Assembly (NCBI GenBank): GCA_043228905.1
Contig: JBHGNT010000009.1
Span: 4,526,001-4,590,000, forward strand
Length of the DNA: 64,000 nucleotides
DNA from: Azolla caroliniana
Taxonomy: Eukaryota; Polypodiophyta
Direction: 5' to 3'
Shown here: positions 35,381 through 47,300 of the stretch, piece after piece
How positions within the stretch are numbered: position 1 is the stretch's first letter
Layout: every line of letters starts with the position of its first letter
The notes under the pieces: generated by a model
What the model was told of the DNA's origin: nothing
Seen by the model: only the letters and a program-made list of their open reading frames with translations
Database searches by the model: none
Program-made: the position numbers and the translations under genes

Positions 35381-37142
35381 TTACCTTTGCAACATGATCA
35401 AATCCTTTGCATTGGTCGAGTCTTCCCGATCAAAAGAAAGCGGCAAGCTTCTCTCAATTGATTTGTGGCCACAAAGACCAAATTCCCGTTCCAAGTGAAA
35501 ACAGTATCTTTCAAATGTATGCAACGTCACGCCCACTCTGAAATCCAGGCGAAAAAGCAAATCCATTTCCATCATGTTCAGCTCACTTGTGCTTATCCCT
35601 CCAACTTTAGCATAGAATGCATTATTGTAGTGCCTAAAAAAGGGGGTAAAAAAACACTTAGCTGTCATGAGTAGCACACACATGTTTCATCCTAACATGA
35701 ACTAAATACAGTGGATATATCATGAACATTGCTTTCACATATTACTGCATATATAGACACTACATTTACAATGTAAGAATTTCATGATGCTGGTGATGTA
35801 AAGAATTCCACAATACCAATCAGCATATCAACATTGCACCATAACATTATATGAAATTTCAAAAGTCCCACAGCCATATGACACCAGAACTTAACATTTA
35901 GTGGTGCAAAAAATTAATTGAAAAGAATTCCAAGGTAAATTAAACTAATGGGAAATGATTTCTGGTCAAATTAACTACATTGGCAAACTAATGCTAGATT
36001 ACAAGCTATTCACCAATGTCTGGATGGCTAAGGTACGAACATCGACCTTATGACCTAGGGTTTAAAGGGCTAGCTATGGTGTGTACCTCCCACAATTTTA
36101 TTCATTCTATCTATGTTATCCATTTTTAGAACGACGGTGGTGTACACATGCCTGCATATAGTTGTTATACATTATCAAGGGTCTTTGCAGCATCTGGGTA
36201 GCATGATTGATATGACAAGAAGCGAATGTGAGACTTTACTGTTCCTTGGCGAATAAGTCCTTCATCATTACAGTATGGTGAATTCACAATGTAAGAATGT
36301 GCAAAAGAGAACACAATCATAAATGATCAAAGCTTGGTCTTCAATAAGCTATACATGAAATGCTTTCAAAGATAATGGGAGAGGATCACTTTCCTCCATC
36401 CATCTTTAAAGGCTGGTCTGATAGCAATACACAACCCAGAAGTGGCTCAGTTGAAACATCCAAAATGAACTTCACTACACAAATTGGGGAACTCGATTGC
36501 ACAACCAAATTCAAGAACTCTAAATAGAACTTACTATGTTACATATGCAAAATTAGATGACTTAAGTGATGCAATAAAATTGACAAACTTAATTACACAT
36601 CCAATGTGAACTGCTTACACATCATCGAGGGTCTTCGCAGCTAGCATGATTGATGTGATGAGGAGCCGATGCACATTGAGCGAAGTGATGGGCTGGTCGG
36701 GCTTTCGATGCACAAAACGATCCATGAATGTATATCCCACAACAAAGCAAGAAGGACTACAATCAGCATATTTATGGATCCTCTCCAAGTACCTTCGAAC
36801 ACTGATATCAGGCGGCCGAAGGCCATGAAATAGACTAAGTTGTTCTCTGTTGTTATTCATATGTATATGACCATGTGAGGAATGACCCATAACTGTCTTA
36901 TAACCCACATTGTATGCAGCTTTAGACACAGAGAAATCTTGTTCATTTCTCGCAATTAGATACTCCAATGCATAAGCCAACACTGATAAGATCTTTGGGA
37001 GTTCTGTATGGTCGGAGCTGGAGCTTGGAGATATATCAGGTGTAAATATGATTTCACCTCTATTTGATGTATTTGAAAGTGGTTTATGCGATTTACTTGG
37101 TCTACCATATTTATCACCATATTGGGCTCTCTGTAGAGCCAT
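35381..37142 (-). CDS. CYCU: U/P-type cyclin (PHO80-like), two exons
   Basis: Exons on the minus strand: 37142-36619 and 35633-35381, joined through a split Val codon, giving 258 residues. The plant U-type (P-type) cyclin core runs from about residue 49: LPKILSVLAYALEYLIARNE, FHGLRPPDISVRRYLERIHK, YADCSPSCFVVGYTFMDRF, LNVHRLLITSIMLAAKTLDD, then HYNNAFYAKVGGIS in exon 2 and the end of the box MDLLFRLDFRVGV. The intron position right after LDDV and the HYNNAFYAKVGG restart are typical of the family. These PHO80-related cyclins bind A-type CDKs and link cell division to nutrient or hormone status. Two oddities stand out: a ~48-residue leader and a ~25-residue His/Asn-rich insertion (about 77-101) between the first helix and FHGL, where relatives have a short linker. 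The C-terminus is longer than usual and ends at an in-frame TAA that follows CAAAG|GTAA, so a further 3' exon is possible but not needed. Confidence 0.9.
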
Positions 37143-37159
37143 GGCCTATCAGACCCATC

Positions 37160-37620
37160 TGTAATGAAGGAAAACGGTATGCAAAAAAAGATCATATTAG
37201 ATGCTAAAACATGCATTGATCATATCCGATAAAAAACTTGGATCATACCAGATGCGAAAACTTGATCAAGGCAGATGCTAAAAGTACTACCAGATACAAA
37301 AGAACTTGATCGTATCAGATACAAACACTTGATTATGCAGATGATACTCGACACAAAAAAATTGAATCATATCAGATGCAAAAACTTGATCACAGAAGAA
37401 GCTAAAGTTACTACCAAATACAAAAAAAACTTGATCATATCAGATGCAAACACTTGAGCATTCAGATTATTATTGTTGATCATACTCGACTCAAACACTG
37501 AATTATATCAGATGTAAAAACTTGATCGTATACAAATACAAAAAGAACTTTCATCATATCAGATACGAAAAAAAATCATAACTACAAGAAAAAACCTTGA
37601 ACACATCAGATGGAAAGCAT
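37160..37620. repeat. Degenerate GATCATATCAGATGC repeat upstream of cyclin
   Basis: Many diverged units around the core ATCATATCAGATGCAAAAAC, with spacers such as TGCTAAAAGTACTACCAGA. The array begins about 20 bases 5' of the cyclin ATG and runs for about 450 bases. Confidence 0.75.
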
Positions 37621-37975
37621 TGATAATAGCATGTACATAATACTTTCTTTTCATCATACAATAAATAGGAAAATGATTGGATTGAGCACCTGTTCGACGG
37701 GTTATATCATAGAAACTCATACGAATTTAACATGGCTATATAGCTTGTGAATATTTGTTTATGGCTTTGATGAAAGATGGAAAATATTTAATTCAAGATC
37801 AATGTGTAAACAAATCTGTCTGACGTTGCTTAATAATATCAGGCATTGTTTGACGTAATATTAGGCTCTGAGACGATGATGATGTTAATGGCGTAGAGAT
37901 ATGTGGGTATGATGAAGATACGAAGAGAAAAGCACCAAAAGCATATACAAGGAAGCGTTCAAAAGCACAGAGGAC

Positions 37976-38314
37976 GAAAGCAGAAATGGGTACCTGAGGA
38001 AAGCAAAAAACAAAAAACAAAAAAAAAGAGATGGGCGATTGATTGAGAGGATGAAAGCAGAAATTTGTATCTGAGGAAAGCAAAAAACAAAAAACAAAAA
38101 AAAAGGAGATGGGCGATTGATTGAGAGGATGAAAGCAGAAATGGGTACCTGACTGAGGAGGAAAGCAAAAAAGCAAAACAAAAATAGGAGATGGGCGATT
38201 GATTGAGAGGATGAAAGCAGAAATTTGTATCTGAGGAAAGCAAAAAACAAAAAGCAAAGAAAAAGGAGATGGGCGATTGATTGAGAGGATGAAAGCAGAA
38301 ATGGGTACCTGGGG
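37976..38314. repeat. Minisatellite, five ~79-bp units alternating two forms
   Basis: Units start GAAAGCAGAAAT at 37976, 38053, 38131, 38213 and 38291 (spacings 77, 78, 82, 78). They alternate GGGTACCTG and TTTGTATCTG variants (A-B-A-B-A), each followed by an A-rich part and GATGGGCGATTGATTGAG. The long minus-strand open frames across this region come from the repeat. Confidence 0.9.
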
Positions 38315-38798
38315 AAAAAATCATTCAAAAAAATAAAAACAAAAGGAACAGAGGGAAAAAGGCAATAATGTGGGAAGAAAAACAGAAAAGGAGGAGGAGG
38401 AGGAGGAGGAGAATGAAGAACAAATGTGGGAGAGAAGAAGTGCAGAATGGAGAACAAATAAAGGAGGAAAAGAAGAACAGCAAAAAAAAAAAAAACAGGA
38501 GTAGAAGGCATGATAATTGCCATTGCCGTTTGAGGAGCAATGAATGAATGAATGAATGGAAATTGGGGGGTGGGTGAAAAAAGAAGGTTTTTTGTTTTTT
38601 GTTTGTTTTTATTTGTGCCACACCATAAATCCTGCCACCGATTTCTTAGAACCTTACACAGACACAACAGATCCATATCCATATCCATATCCATTCCTTA
38701 CAAAGAATCAGAAGCAGAGAGATCCATCCACAGTCCTCCCTTCCTTCATAGACACTTTTAAAAGGAGAGAGACCACCACCATTTTGGAGATTCTTAAG

Positions 38799-38821
38799 TA
38801 CACACACACACACACACACAT
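38799..38821. repeat. (AC)n microsatellite
   Basis: About 11 AC units. Confidence 0.9.
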
Positions 38822-38985
38822 GTGATGTTTGCTCGATCCCCAGTGGTGGATCCTCGGACTCATGGAGCCGGAGCCGCAACATATCGGATGTTTGCTCGAT
38901 CCCGAGTGATGGATCCTCGGACTCATGGAGCCGGTGCTGCAACATATCGAATGTTTGCTTGATCCATCCTTGAGATGGATCCTTG
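38822..38985. repeat. ~63-bp tandem repeat, about 2.6 copies
   Basis: Units begin GATGTTTGCTCGATCCC near 38824 and 38886, with a diverged third at about 38949. The 63-base period keeps frame, so both strands show 21-residue peptide repeats. There is no gene context supporting translation. Confidence 0.8.
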
Positions 38986-39251
38986 GACCCAAGATAGCAA
39001 ACATCTTAGAGAAAGAGCTTGGACCCAGGAAGCCAAGGCTAGAGTCAGAGCCCGCCTTGTATTATCTAGATGTCTGCTCCATTCCTAGTCCGTATTGGGT
39101 CCCCCCCCCCATGGATTCAAAACATTGCTTCGTTGGTGCCCATCCCCATCGATGGTCAATTTTGGGATCCCCTTTTTGTTTTGTCCATGGAACATGGACT
39201 TTCTTCAGTCCAACTCTCTAGTGCCCATGTGTCTTATCGCATCGTTCTCGA

Positions 39252-39463
39252 TGTCAACATTTCATCCTCTTCTTTTTACTTCCCATCAGCTGAGCCTCTC
39301 GTCTCGAAAAAAGGCTTAATAAGGAGTTTGTGAGCCTCGTTTGATTGGTGGTGGCGGTGTCAACATTTCATCCCCTTCTTTTTACTTCCCATCAGTTGAG
39401 CATCTCGTCTCGAAAAAAGGCTTAATAAGGAGTTTGTGAGCCTCGTTTGATTGGTGGTGGCGG
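39252..39463. repeat. Near-identical 106-bp tandem duplication
   Basis: Copy 1 is 39252-39357 and copy 2 is 39358-39463. They differ at only a few positions (for example CCTCTTC versus CCCCTTC and CAGCTGAGCC versus CAGTTGAGCA), so the duplication is recent. Confidence 0.95.
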
Positions 39464-41246
39464 TGGTGAGGAAGTCTATGTTTCGGCCAATTGCCACATC
39501 AGGTGGTGTTTCGACCATAAATGGACGTGTGAAGTTAATTTTGATTACTCACAACATATCATGTTGTCCTTGGTGATGGCATTTCGTCTCCTTCATACTT
39601 CCCACAAACAACTCATCGTATTCTTGATGGCAACTTTCTTCTTCCTTCAAACATCTCATCAAAAGGGGATTGAGAAGGCACATTGGAACAATAATGAACC
39701 AGTGAATTCCATTTTGGTTGACCACCACTTTGAGTAGTTATTTGAACATGTGCCGCCCATTTCTAGGCATGGTTGTTGACACAAGGTTTGTGCTCATGGA
39801 CAATGTTTACCATTTTTAACATATTGAAACCTATAACGCCGATGTGTCATTATAGAAGTGAAATGAAATTCAAGTGTTGATATGTCATTGAGTATGATTG
39901 TTTGTAGCTCAAAATCATGTTAATGCAATTGAAATTGTTGGCACCACAGACTCATGTTAATTTAAAGGCTTGATCCTCAAGATAATGCTATAATTAGACC
40001 AATTCTTCATTCTCCTTTGGCATATCAAGAATGGGTATCACCTTAGGGGAAGTTCTTTGCATGCCGACTCTAGTGAATGTGGGAATCGTTGATACATCAC
40101 AAGTAAAAGCAATGATGTAGGGAGAAATAAATACAATGTGTCAATTCACACCAAGAGCCCAACCTCTCCTATAAGCAAGTTACAAAAAGGAGCCTATTTT
40201 TATAAACTTAACATAGGTATTGGGGAAGTGGCCTTCTTTGAATGTCCCAAGTATAGTTTAAATGGGCTAGTAAATAGTATTGGTCACAAGAGAGTTTAGT
40301 GTCCAACTACCCTCCGATATGCAATATAATATGGATGCAATGAAATGCCATTAACTCCTATGAGATCGGCACATTCAATTTATCGTATTCTCATAGGGGT
40401 TAATAGGATATACTTATATAGACGAGTGCACTTGAAATACCAACATTTATGACACATGCCTTTCACATCTTTTCTCAAACATTTAAACAAACTAGAACGG
40501 CACATTTCAATTCTTCTTAGTAGGTTCAAGTTAAACCATGAAGTTTGTGGCTCTATATTTTCTACCAACGTTTATGGAAAACGACGATACATTTCTAGAT
40601 TGTGCGAGACAACCTTGATTGTCATATGGGGATATTTTTTTCAAGCAAAAGGGCAGGGATTTGTCGAGTGTTAAAACATTGTTGATAGGCTCGTGACCAT
40701 AGTCTTCTCTACATCGGATTTTGTTTGTTTTTTCATACACGAGGACCATGAAAAAACTCTATTGATGTATCAGGATTGTAGAAGAATAAAAAAAATGTAT
40801 ACACTTAAACACTGATCGAGTTCTTTCTGCTTTTGATTCATTCCAAGTAACCGGAAACTTTGAAAACGAAAAGACAGATAATGTAAGAAAGGATTGAAGA
40901 AACACTCCATCGAGGGAAGTAAACAAATTCGCCTGTGCCAGCATTTTCGAGAGTCAAGGCTAATGCATTGGTTTCTCTCGAATTACATACATATTAGGGG
41001 GGGGTGAGGGGCATCATCTTAACATTTTCCGGACACATGGTGACCATATGAAACCGGAACCCCCTGGACACGATGTCCATGGGATGTCCTGGGAGACAAG
41101 GAAACCACAAATGACCAACATGGTTGATTGATATGGTTTGGATCAGCTTGACTTGACCTGACCAGATTTTGGTGGTGTGATATTATTATGTAGAACTTTC
41201 AGCCATTTTCTTACTTTCTCACATTGATTGATCGAGCTCCTTAGCT
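39464..41246. other. Intergenic region before IPK
   Basis: No gene recognised. The last few hundred bases must include the IPK promoter and leader on the + strand; no clear TATA box was identified. Confidence 0.5.
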
Positions 41247-41301
41247 ATGGTGAATGATGAGCTTAGACAGTTGGGCTGCATTGTGAAGATGGGTATGATG
41301 A

Positions 41302-41347
<46 letters not shown>

Positions 41348-44300
41348 CAGAGAGAGATAGAGAGAGGATTTGAGCGAGAGAGAAGAGATTTTTGGACTAC
41401 GTTTTTTCAGGGGGTGCTGCCATAACCCACAAGGATCGACTCGAGACAGTGGATGTGGAGAAGCTTTCCATTACTTGCAAACAAATAAGAGATTCAATGA
41501 TGAAGAATGATTTCTCGTCGCACATTAACATGGATTGGAGCAAATGTGAAGAGCATTCCGCCTCCTCCTCTGTCCCAGAGCTTTCTCATATACAAGATTT
41601 TGACAGTATTCATATGGATCATCCTTTCATAGTCATCCATGGCGCAGGTGCATGCGTTGATACATACTTAAATACACAAGTCAGTACGTACTTACACAAA
41701 CATACATACATATACTTACACAAACATACATATACTTACACAAACAAACATACATACATACAATTTCTCCAAAGTTTATGTTTCATTTTGTGACGAGAGG
41801 AACGAGAAATGCTTGACAATTAGTAGTTCATTCATTGGGTCAGGTGAGTGACTATATCGATAAATAAAGAAATAAAACCCTTTTTCAGTAGCCATGCATT
41901 CAAATTGTATTAAAAAACTTCATGTTTCTTATTTAGATGGAAGGAATGATGCATATGTGAGAGTGGTTGATTCGTTGAGTTAGATAATAGCCTTTGTAAA
42001 AACAAAAAAATGTAGCCCTTTCAATTAGTTACATGCACATGTTGCTCAAGACTAGTCACTAACTAGTCGTTGAAGTTCAAAATTTTGTCTAAAACTCCAT
42101 GATCTGCTATTTAAATATCATTTGCAGAGATAAGGAATCAATGCCAATCACTGAATTAAATCATGAACCAATGATGTTCAATCCACAAAACTAGAATTAG
42201 TCTTGTGAGACATATATACCATTGTATAGCTCTTCTGTATCTTGAAAACATATCCTATGTTACTTGCCCACCAAGAGCTTGAGGTAGGTTGGCAAAGGGT
42301 GACAAAAAGTGATGGTTCTGTATATGCAAAGGTGTGCTATGTAGGGTTTAGATCTGTTCTCAGTTGTAATGGATAAATGTATAGACAATGCCCTTTGTCT
42401 TCTCTTAAAGTTTTGGTCAGATGAAGAAGTTTCCATCAACTTACACTAGTATTATATTTGAATAAAAATTGCTACAGGTTCGTTTGGACACTTTCAAGCA
42501 AGTAGATCAAATGTACATAAGGGAGGTTTGGAAACAACCCTAGGAAAGGCAGGGTTTGTAGCCACTCGAATATCAGTAAGTTCAATTCATACCTTAAAAA
42601 TATACTCACATAGCTCCCTAATAGGAATATAATATCGTTCTAGTACAAATGAATTTATAAAGATTACTCATTGAGAATTCAATCACAGGTTACAAAATTG
42701 AATCACGAGGTTGTTCGGGCATTGGCATCACGTATGAATGTTGAAAAGAATTTAGAACTTATTTCACTCTCACATGTTTAGCTTTTTTTCACATCTGATC
42801 ATCTAGATATGCTTGCAGAGGGCATTCCGGCAGTTGGGATTTCCCCGTTTGCTGGTGGTTGGTCAACCTGGAACCGAACTGTAAGTGGTTTAAATCAGAT
42901 GTATGCAACATTTGTATAATACTTACTTCATGTACTGAGAGGTTATTTCTCTTTTCTTCTGCCAAAATGCAAGTCCACGATGTATATAGAACTTAGTCTT
43001 TGGTCTACGGTGGTCTCACTTTTTCAAAATATGGACACTTGAGGAATTTGGAGTGAAAGCACAAAGTCTGTCCCTGGTTCTGGTTGTGCTTTACTAATTT
43101 TCAATTTTTCTGGGTTGATTTCTATCTTTCTTACCAAGTAAGACAGTTCTACTGGACCATTGCAAAAGTTCAAGGAATTGGAAAATGAACTCATCCTTCT
43201 TACTTATTACTGAAAACAAGGGTTTGTCACTAGATAGATTCAAACATAAGTTCCATTACATCCTTGTCAATATCCAGCTGTTACCTAAACATTTGAAAGT
43301 CTGTTTCAGGTGACAATACTTCAAAAGTGGACAAAATTTTGAGATAACACATGTTCAATGATCATTGAGAGGCATGAGAGCTTGTTAATATTAGCTTCTA
43401 GAAGAGTAGGGGAAGCTAGAATAGTGAGGAGGGATTTAATGTGATACGTAGTGTTTTCTGCATGGGATTATGTTTGGCCTTTCAGTCTTGTTTATTTTCT
43501 TTTCCGCATGGGATTAATTGTCCAATCCTGGGGCTTTGACAGAACCAAGTTTTCATATATTGACAAGCTGTCATATATTTCCATACTTATGGTTTTTCAA
43601 ATTTATAGTACAATTACCTTTATAAAGTTATTTTCCATTCCAAATGTAGTCCACAATGAAGCACATCAATTCGTTCATGTGCAACTTTGGAAGTTTGGGA
43701 TGTCCTGGTATATGTTTATGTTCTGTTTATTGCTATTTATCTAGGTTTTTATTCTTTTATATTAACTTTTATTAGAAAAAAATTCAAAATCCTGTTGTCT
43801 ATTTCTTTCTTTTCATGATGGAAAAGCGTAAATAACTTTTATTGACTGTCCATTTGATCAGCTTGAACAGTATGATATATCTGTCTTGAGGAGGGCAATT
43901 GAAGCTGATTTGGTGCCGGTACATCCATAATGCCTTTATTGTAACATTCATGTTATTTTTTTTGTGTTTATGTATTACATTTGAGTTACCATACTATTAA
44001 GAGTTATGATGTTTTACACCATATTATGAGAAATATGAAGTTAATATCATCCTTATGTTTTCAGTCATAGGATAATAGAGACAATTGATATTTTATTTCA
44101 GGTCCTGCATGGAGACGTTGTATTTGATTCTAGTCAGGTTGTCATTTTTTTTTCCTCACAATTTTCTTAAACTCAGCAATATTCCCCATTCCTATTGATC
44201 TTTTCATGTTAATAAATCTCACATATGACTTGAGTTTTGTTAGGGTTGTACCATATTGAGTGGAGATGTGGTGCTGAGAAAATTGGCAGAGGAGTTGAAA

Positions 44301-47300
44301 CCAAAAAATGCAGTGTTTTTGGTAAATTTACCTATGTTCATGGATAGAAAATTCTCATAACTTGTAAGATTCTGTTGGTACTGTCTGACTATGTAGACAG
44401 ATGTACCCGGGGTTTTTGATCGTCCACCTTCAGAACCAGATGCAGTACTGATACAAGAAATAGGTATATTTCTGATAATATTTAATAAATCTTTCTAAAT
44501 TTTATAAACATTATGGTATTATTTTAATGAAGGGAAAGACATATTTTACTGGAAGGGAAACCTGGGAAAGACTTATTTTAATGAAGGGAAAGACTTATTT
44601 TACTGGAATAGGTATACAAAATGGAAGGGAGAACTGGGAAAGGAAAAAATGTTATTTGGTGAATCATTTTGAAGAACTTATTCCTTTCACATTGCGGTTC
44701 ATCAAACCTGGATGAAAATCCAGTTCATTAAACTTTTTCATCCAGATGAAGAGCAGCAGATCATACCATTTCATAGTTTGTGAAGATCCTTTTTATTTGC
44801 TGACGTTTCCTGTAAATCTTAAAAATACTAATTGGGTCTTTATTATTCCGCACAAACTAAAGTATATAGGTTGGATGAATTTACCTGCACAAAGAAAGAA
44901 TTAGTACAGGTTTTGCTTTAAAAAGAGTTGAAGCATTGAATTTTCACTTTAACAAAGTCTCAAACCCAATTATTCAAATGAATTGAAATTCAAATACAAA
45001 AGAACATGAGAAGATCACAAGGTTAGCAAACACTTCACCAAGCCAAAGTAGGCGGTGAAGACACCATATTTTTAATTAGTTAGTGCCAAAAAATCATTAG
45101 AGTTGAACAACTGATCCAAATGCTTTGAATTACATCCTACTTATCAATGGCCTATATTGTTTAGATTTCAAGCTACATCTACTCTATGAGAAATGATTAA
45201 GAGGTTTTGCAAAGTCAGGACACTGGAGACAGGAGGTGAGAGGAATTACAGAGTCCACAGTTTGTGTGACATAGATAATAAGAATCAAACTTTCGCTTGG
45301 ATATGAATTGATTAGTTGGATTGAGTATTGATTAGATGGACCGGGCACAGTTGGCCTTCGCGATGCCAAGGCGACGATAAGCGTGGTCAACCTCTACCCA
45401 GTAGTTGCGTTGCTGGTAGTTACCAATAATATTGAGGAGAGTTGAAGAGTCAGCATCTCTCATGGCCAGACACACAGTCGAGTTCACACTGTCAGCGTAA
45501 GCAGCGAAGAGGAGGTCCTCAGGTCCAAGCTCCAGTGTCATGTTGTTGGCAAAGTGGAAGGAGACCGTAGGAACGGATGGAAGTTTGGTCTCCGAGAGTG
45601 GCATTGTATAGCACACCTGTGTCCCATCTGCGGTGGAGGGGTTCAAATGATTTGTTTGCGAGATAAATTCTTGTAGAAAATGGTTGTAGAGTGGTGTTTG
45701 TAAATGTGTGAGCGGCGTGCCTGTGTCGAAGATGGTGCCTTGAGGTGTGATAAGATCAGAGGCGTTGACTGGTTGGAGAGAGGTGTCCAGGGAGACGCTT
45801 CCGATAGTGATGCCTTCGAGGGTGACATAGTAGTAGATGTATGCTGACGGGCCGTAGGGGGGTTGGAGAGGAGTGTATGACATGGCTGAGATTAAGGACG
45901 AGGGAGGGATGACATAGTTGCCAAAATGGATGCTACCAGTATAATTCAAGCTCTGGAAGCTTTCAGGAAGGCAATAGGCAAATCGTTGTGGCATACTAAT
46001 GTCGTTGGCAAGGACTTGTGATATGAAGGAGAAAGGGCCAGGGCTCAACCCCATGATGCCCATATCAGCCAGAAATGATGCTGATGGTATGAACTTTGTG
46101 CACCCAAAGACAAGGCGTTGTTGTTGTTTCTCAACGGACCCTCCCATGTGAAAGGTCTCTAGAGCAAGATGTCCCGACTCTACGGTCCCATCTCCGTATC
46201 CAACCTCGAAGGAACAAGTGTCGTTGCATGTGGGTGTGAGAGAAACCCCAGGGCTATTATAACACAATGCAGGGGAGAGGCATGGGATGCCAGTGTAAGA
46301 TGTAGAGTCCGAGGTGTTGAAGGGTGAGGCAACCCCAAGCACTTTGTCAGTATAATAGCATTCATCGATATTGGCAGCGTCTGGTCCATTGCAATTGACT
46401 GTGGGCTTTGGCCGACACTGGTGCCAGATGAGCTCGCTCCCCGTGTCTACCAAGAAAGTTAAGTTTTGTGGTGGGGACCCAACTGGTATTGTGATGTAAA
46501 ACTCGGCCATATCGGCTGATATTACAGGGAGCCTTGAATTTCCATTCGAGTACAAACGCGATACTGTACTCAGGCGATGCGACATCGCTATGCCAGAAAT
46601 GAGAAAGTCCTTCAGAGGGGCGGTATCTATCTCTTTAGGAAGATTTAGATGGTGGGTTGTCTTTAGAGGAGACTTTTCTGCCTCTCTATGAATCATATCA
46701 AATGTGATCATTGAAGAAGAAGAGCTCACAGCTAGTAAGAATGGCCCCAATAGCCAGATTAGGGCCCAATCATAGTGTAGCCTAGTCATGGTGGATTTGG
46801 AAAGTGCTTTTTTTAATATTTCTCCATCCTAGCTACCATTTTATAGGACTATTTTGCTTCTTGCTTTTCCATTTAACGTTACGAAAATCAAAGGTGAAAA
46901 CTATATTTTTATGAAAATGACTCGTTTTAGAGGTATCGCTAATAAAAACCCAAAGCTTAAAAAATCAAACGCTTGCAAACTCAAGAAAAAAACAGCAAGA
47001 AAAAAAGCACGTTAATGAATAACAAATATTACTAAATGATTCTTAAAGAAAATCGAATTGCAAAGCCTAAAAGCAGAAAAAAGCATGAAATGGAAATGCT
47101 TTTTTTGTCACTAAATGATTCCTAAAGAAAGAAAGCACCGGTGAATTAAATCATGCTTTTTCAGCTGAAAAAAGCAAAATATTCCTTTTTTTACAACACA
47201 AAACATATACTCATAATCTGTTGAAACACTAAGCTCAGAGCGGCCCTGCCTCCTTTCACAGTGAAATTCTGAATTTGGGCAAAATTTTTTTATCTTGATC

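Noticed and set aside
37799-38694. Long overlapping minus-strand ORFs (up to 269 codons) rich in Phe, Leu, Ser, Pro
   Set aside because: They coincide with the 79-bp minisatellite and A-rich low-complexity DNA, are open in more than one frame and show no protein family.
41392-41410. Frame opening with TTG at 41392 as the start of the IPK protein
   Set aside because: It is not an ATG and lies inside intron 1; the upstream 46-base exon supplies the conserved CIVKMG segment and a proper ATG.
45643-46389. Small antisense and alternate-frame ORFs over the protease
   Set aside because: Shadows of the protease coding sequence.
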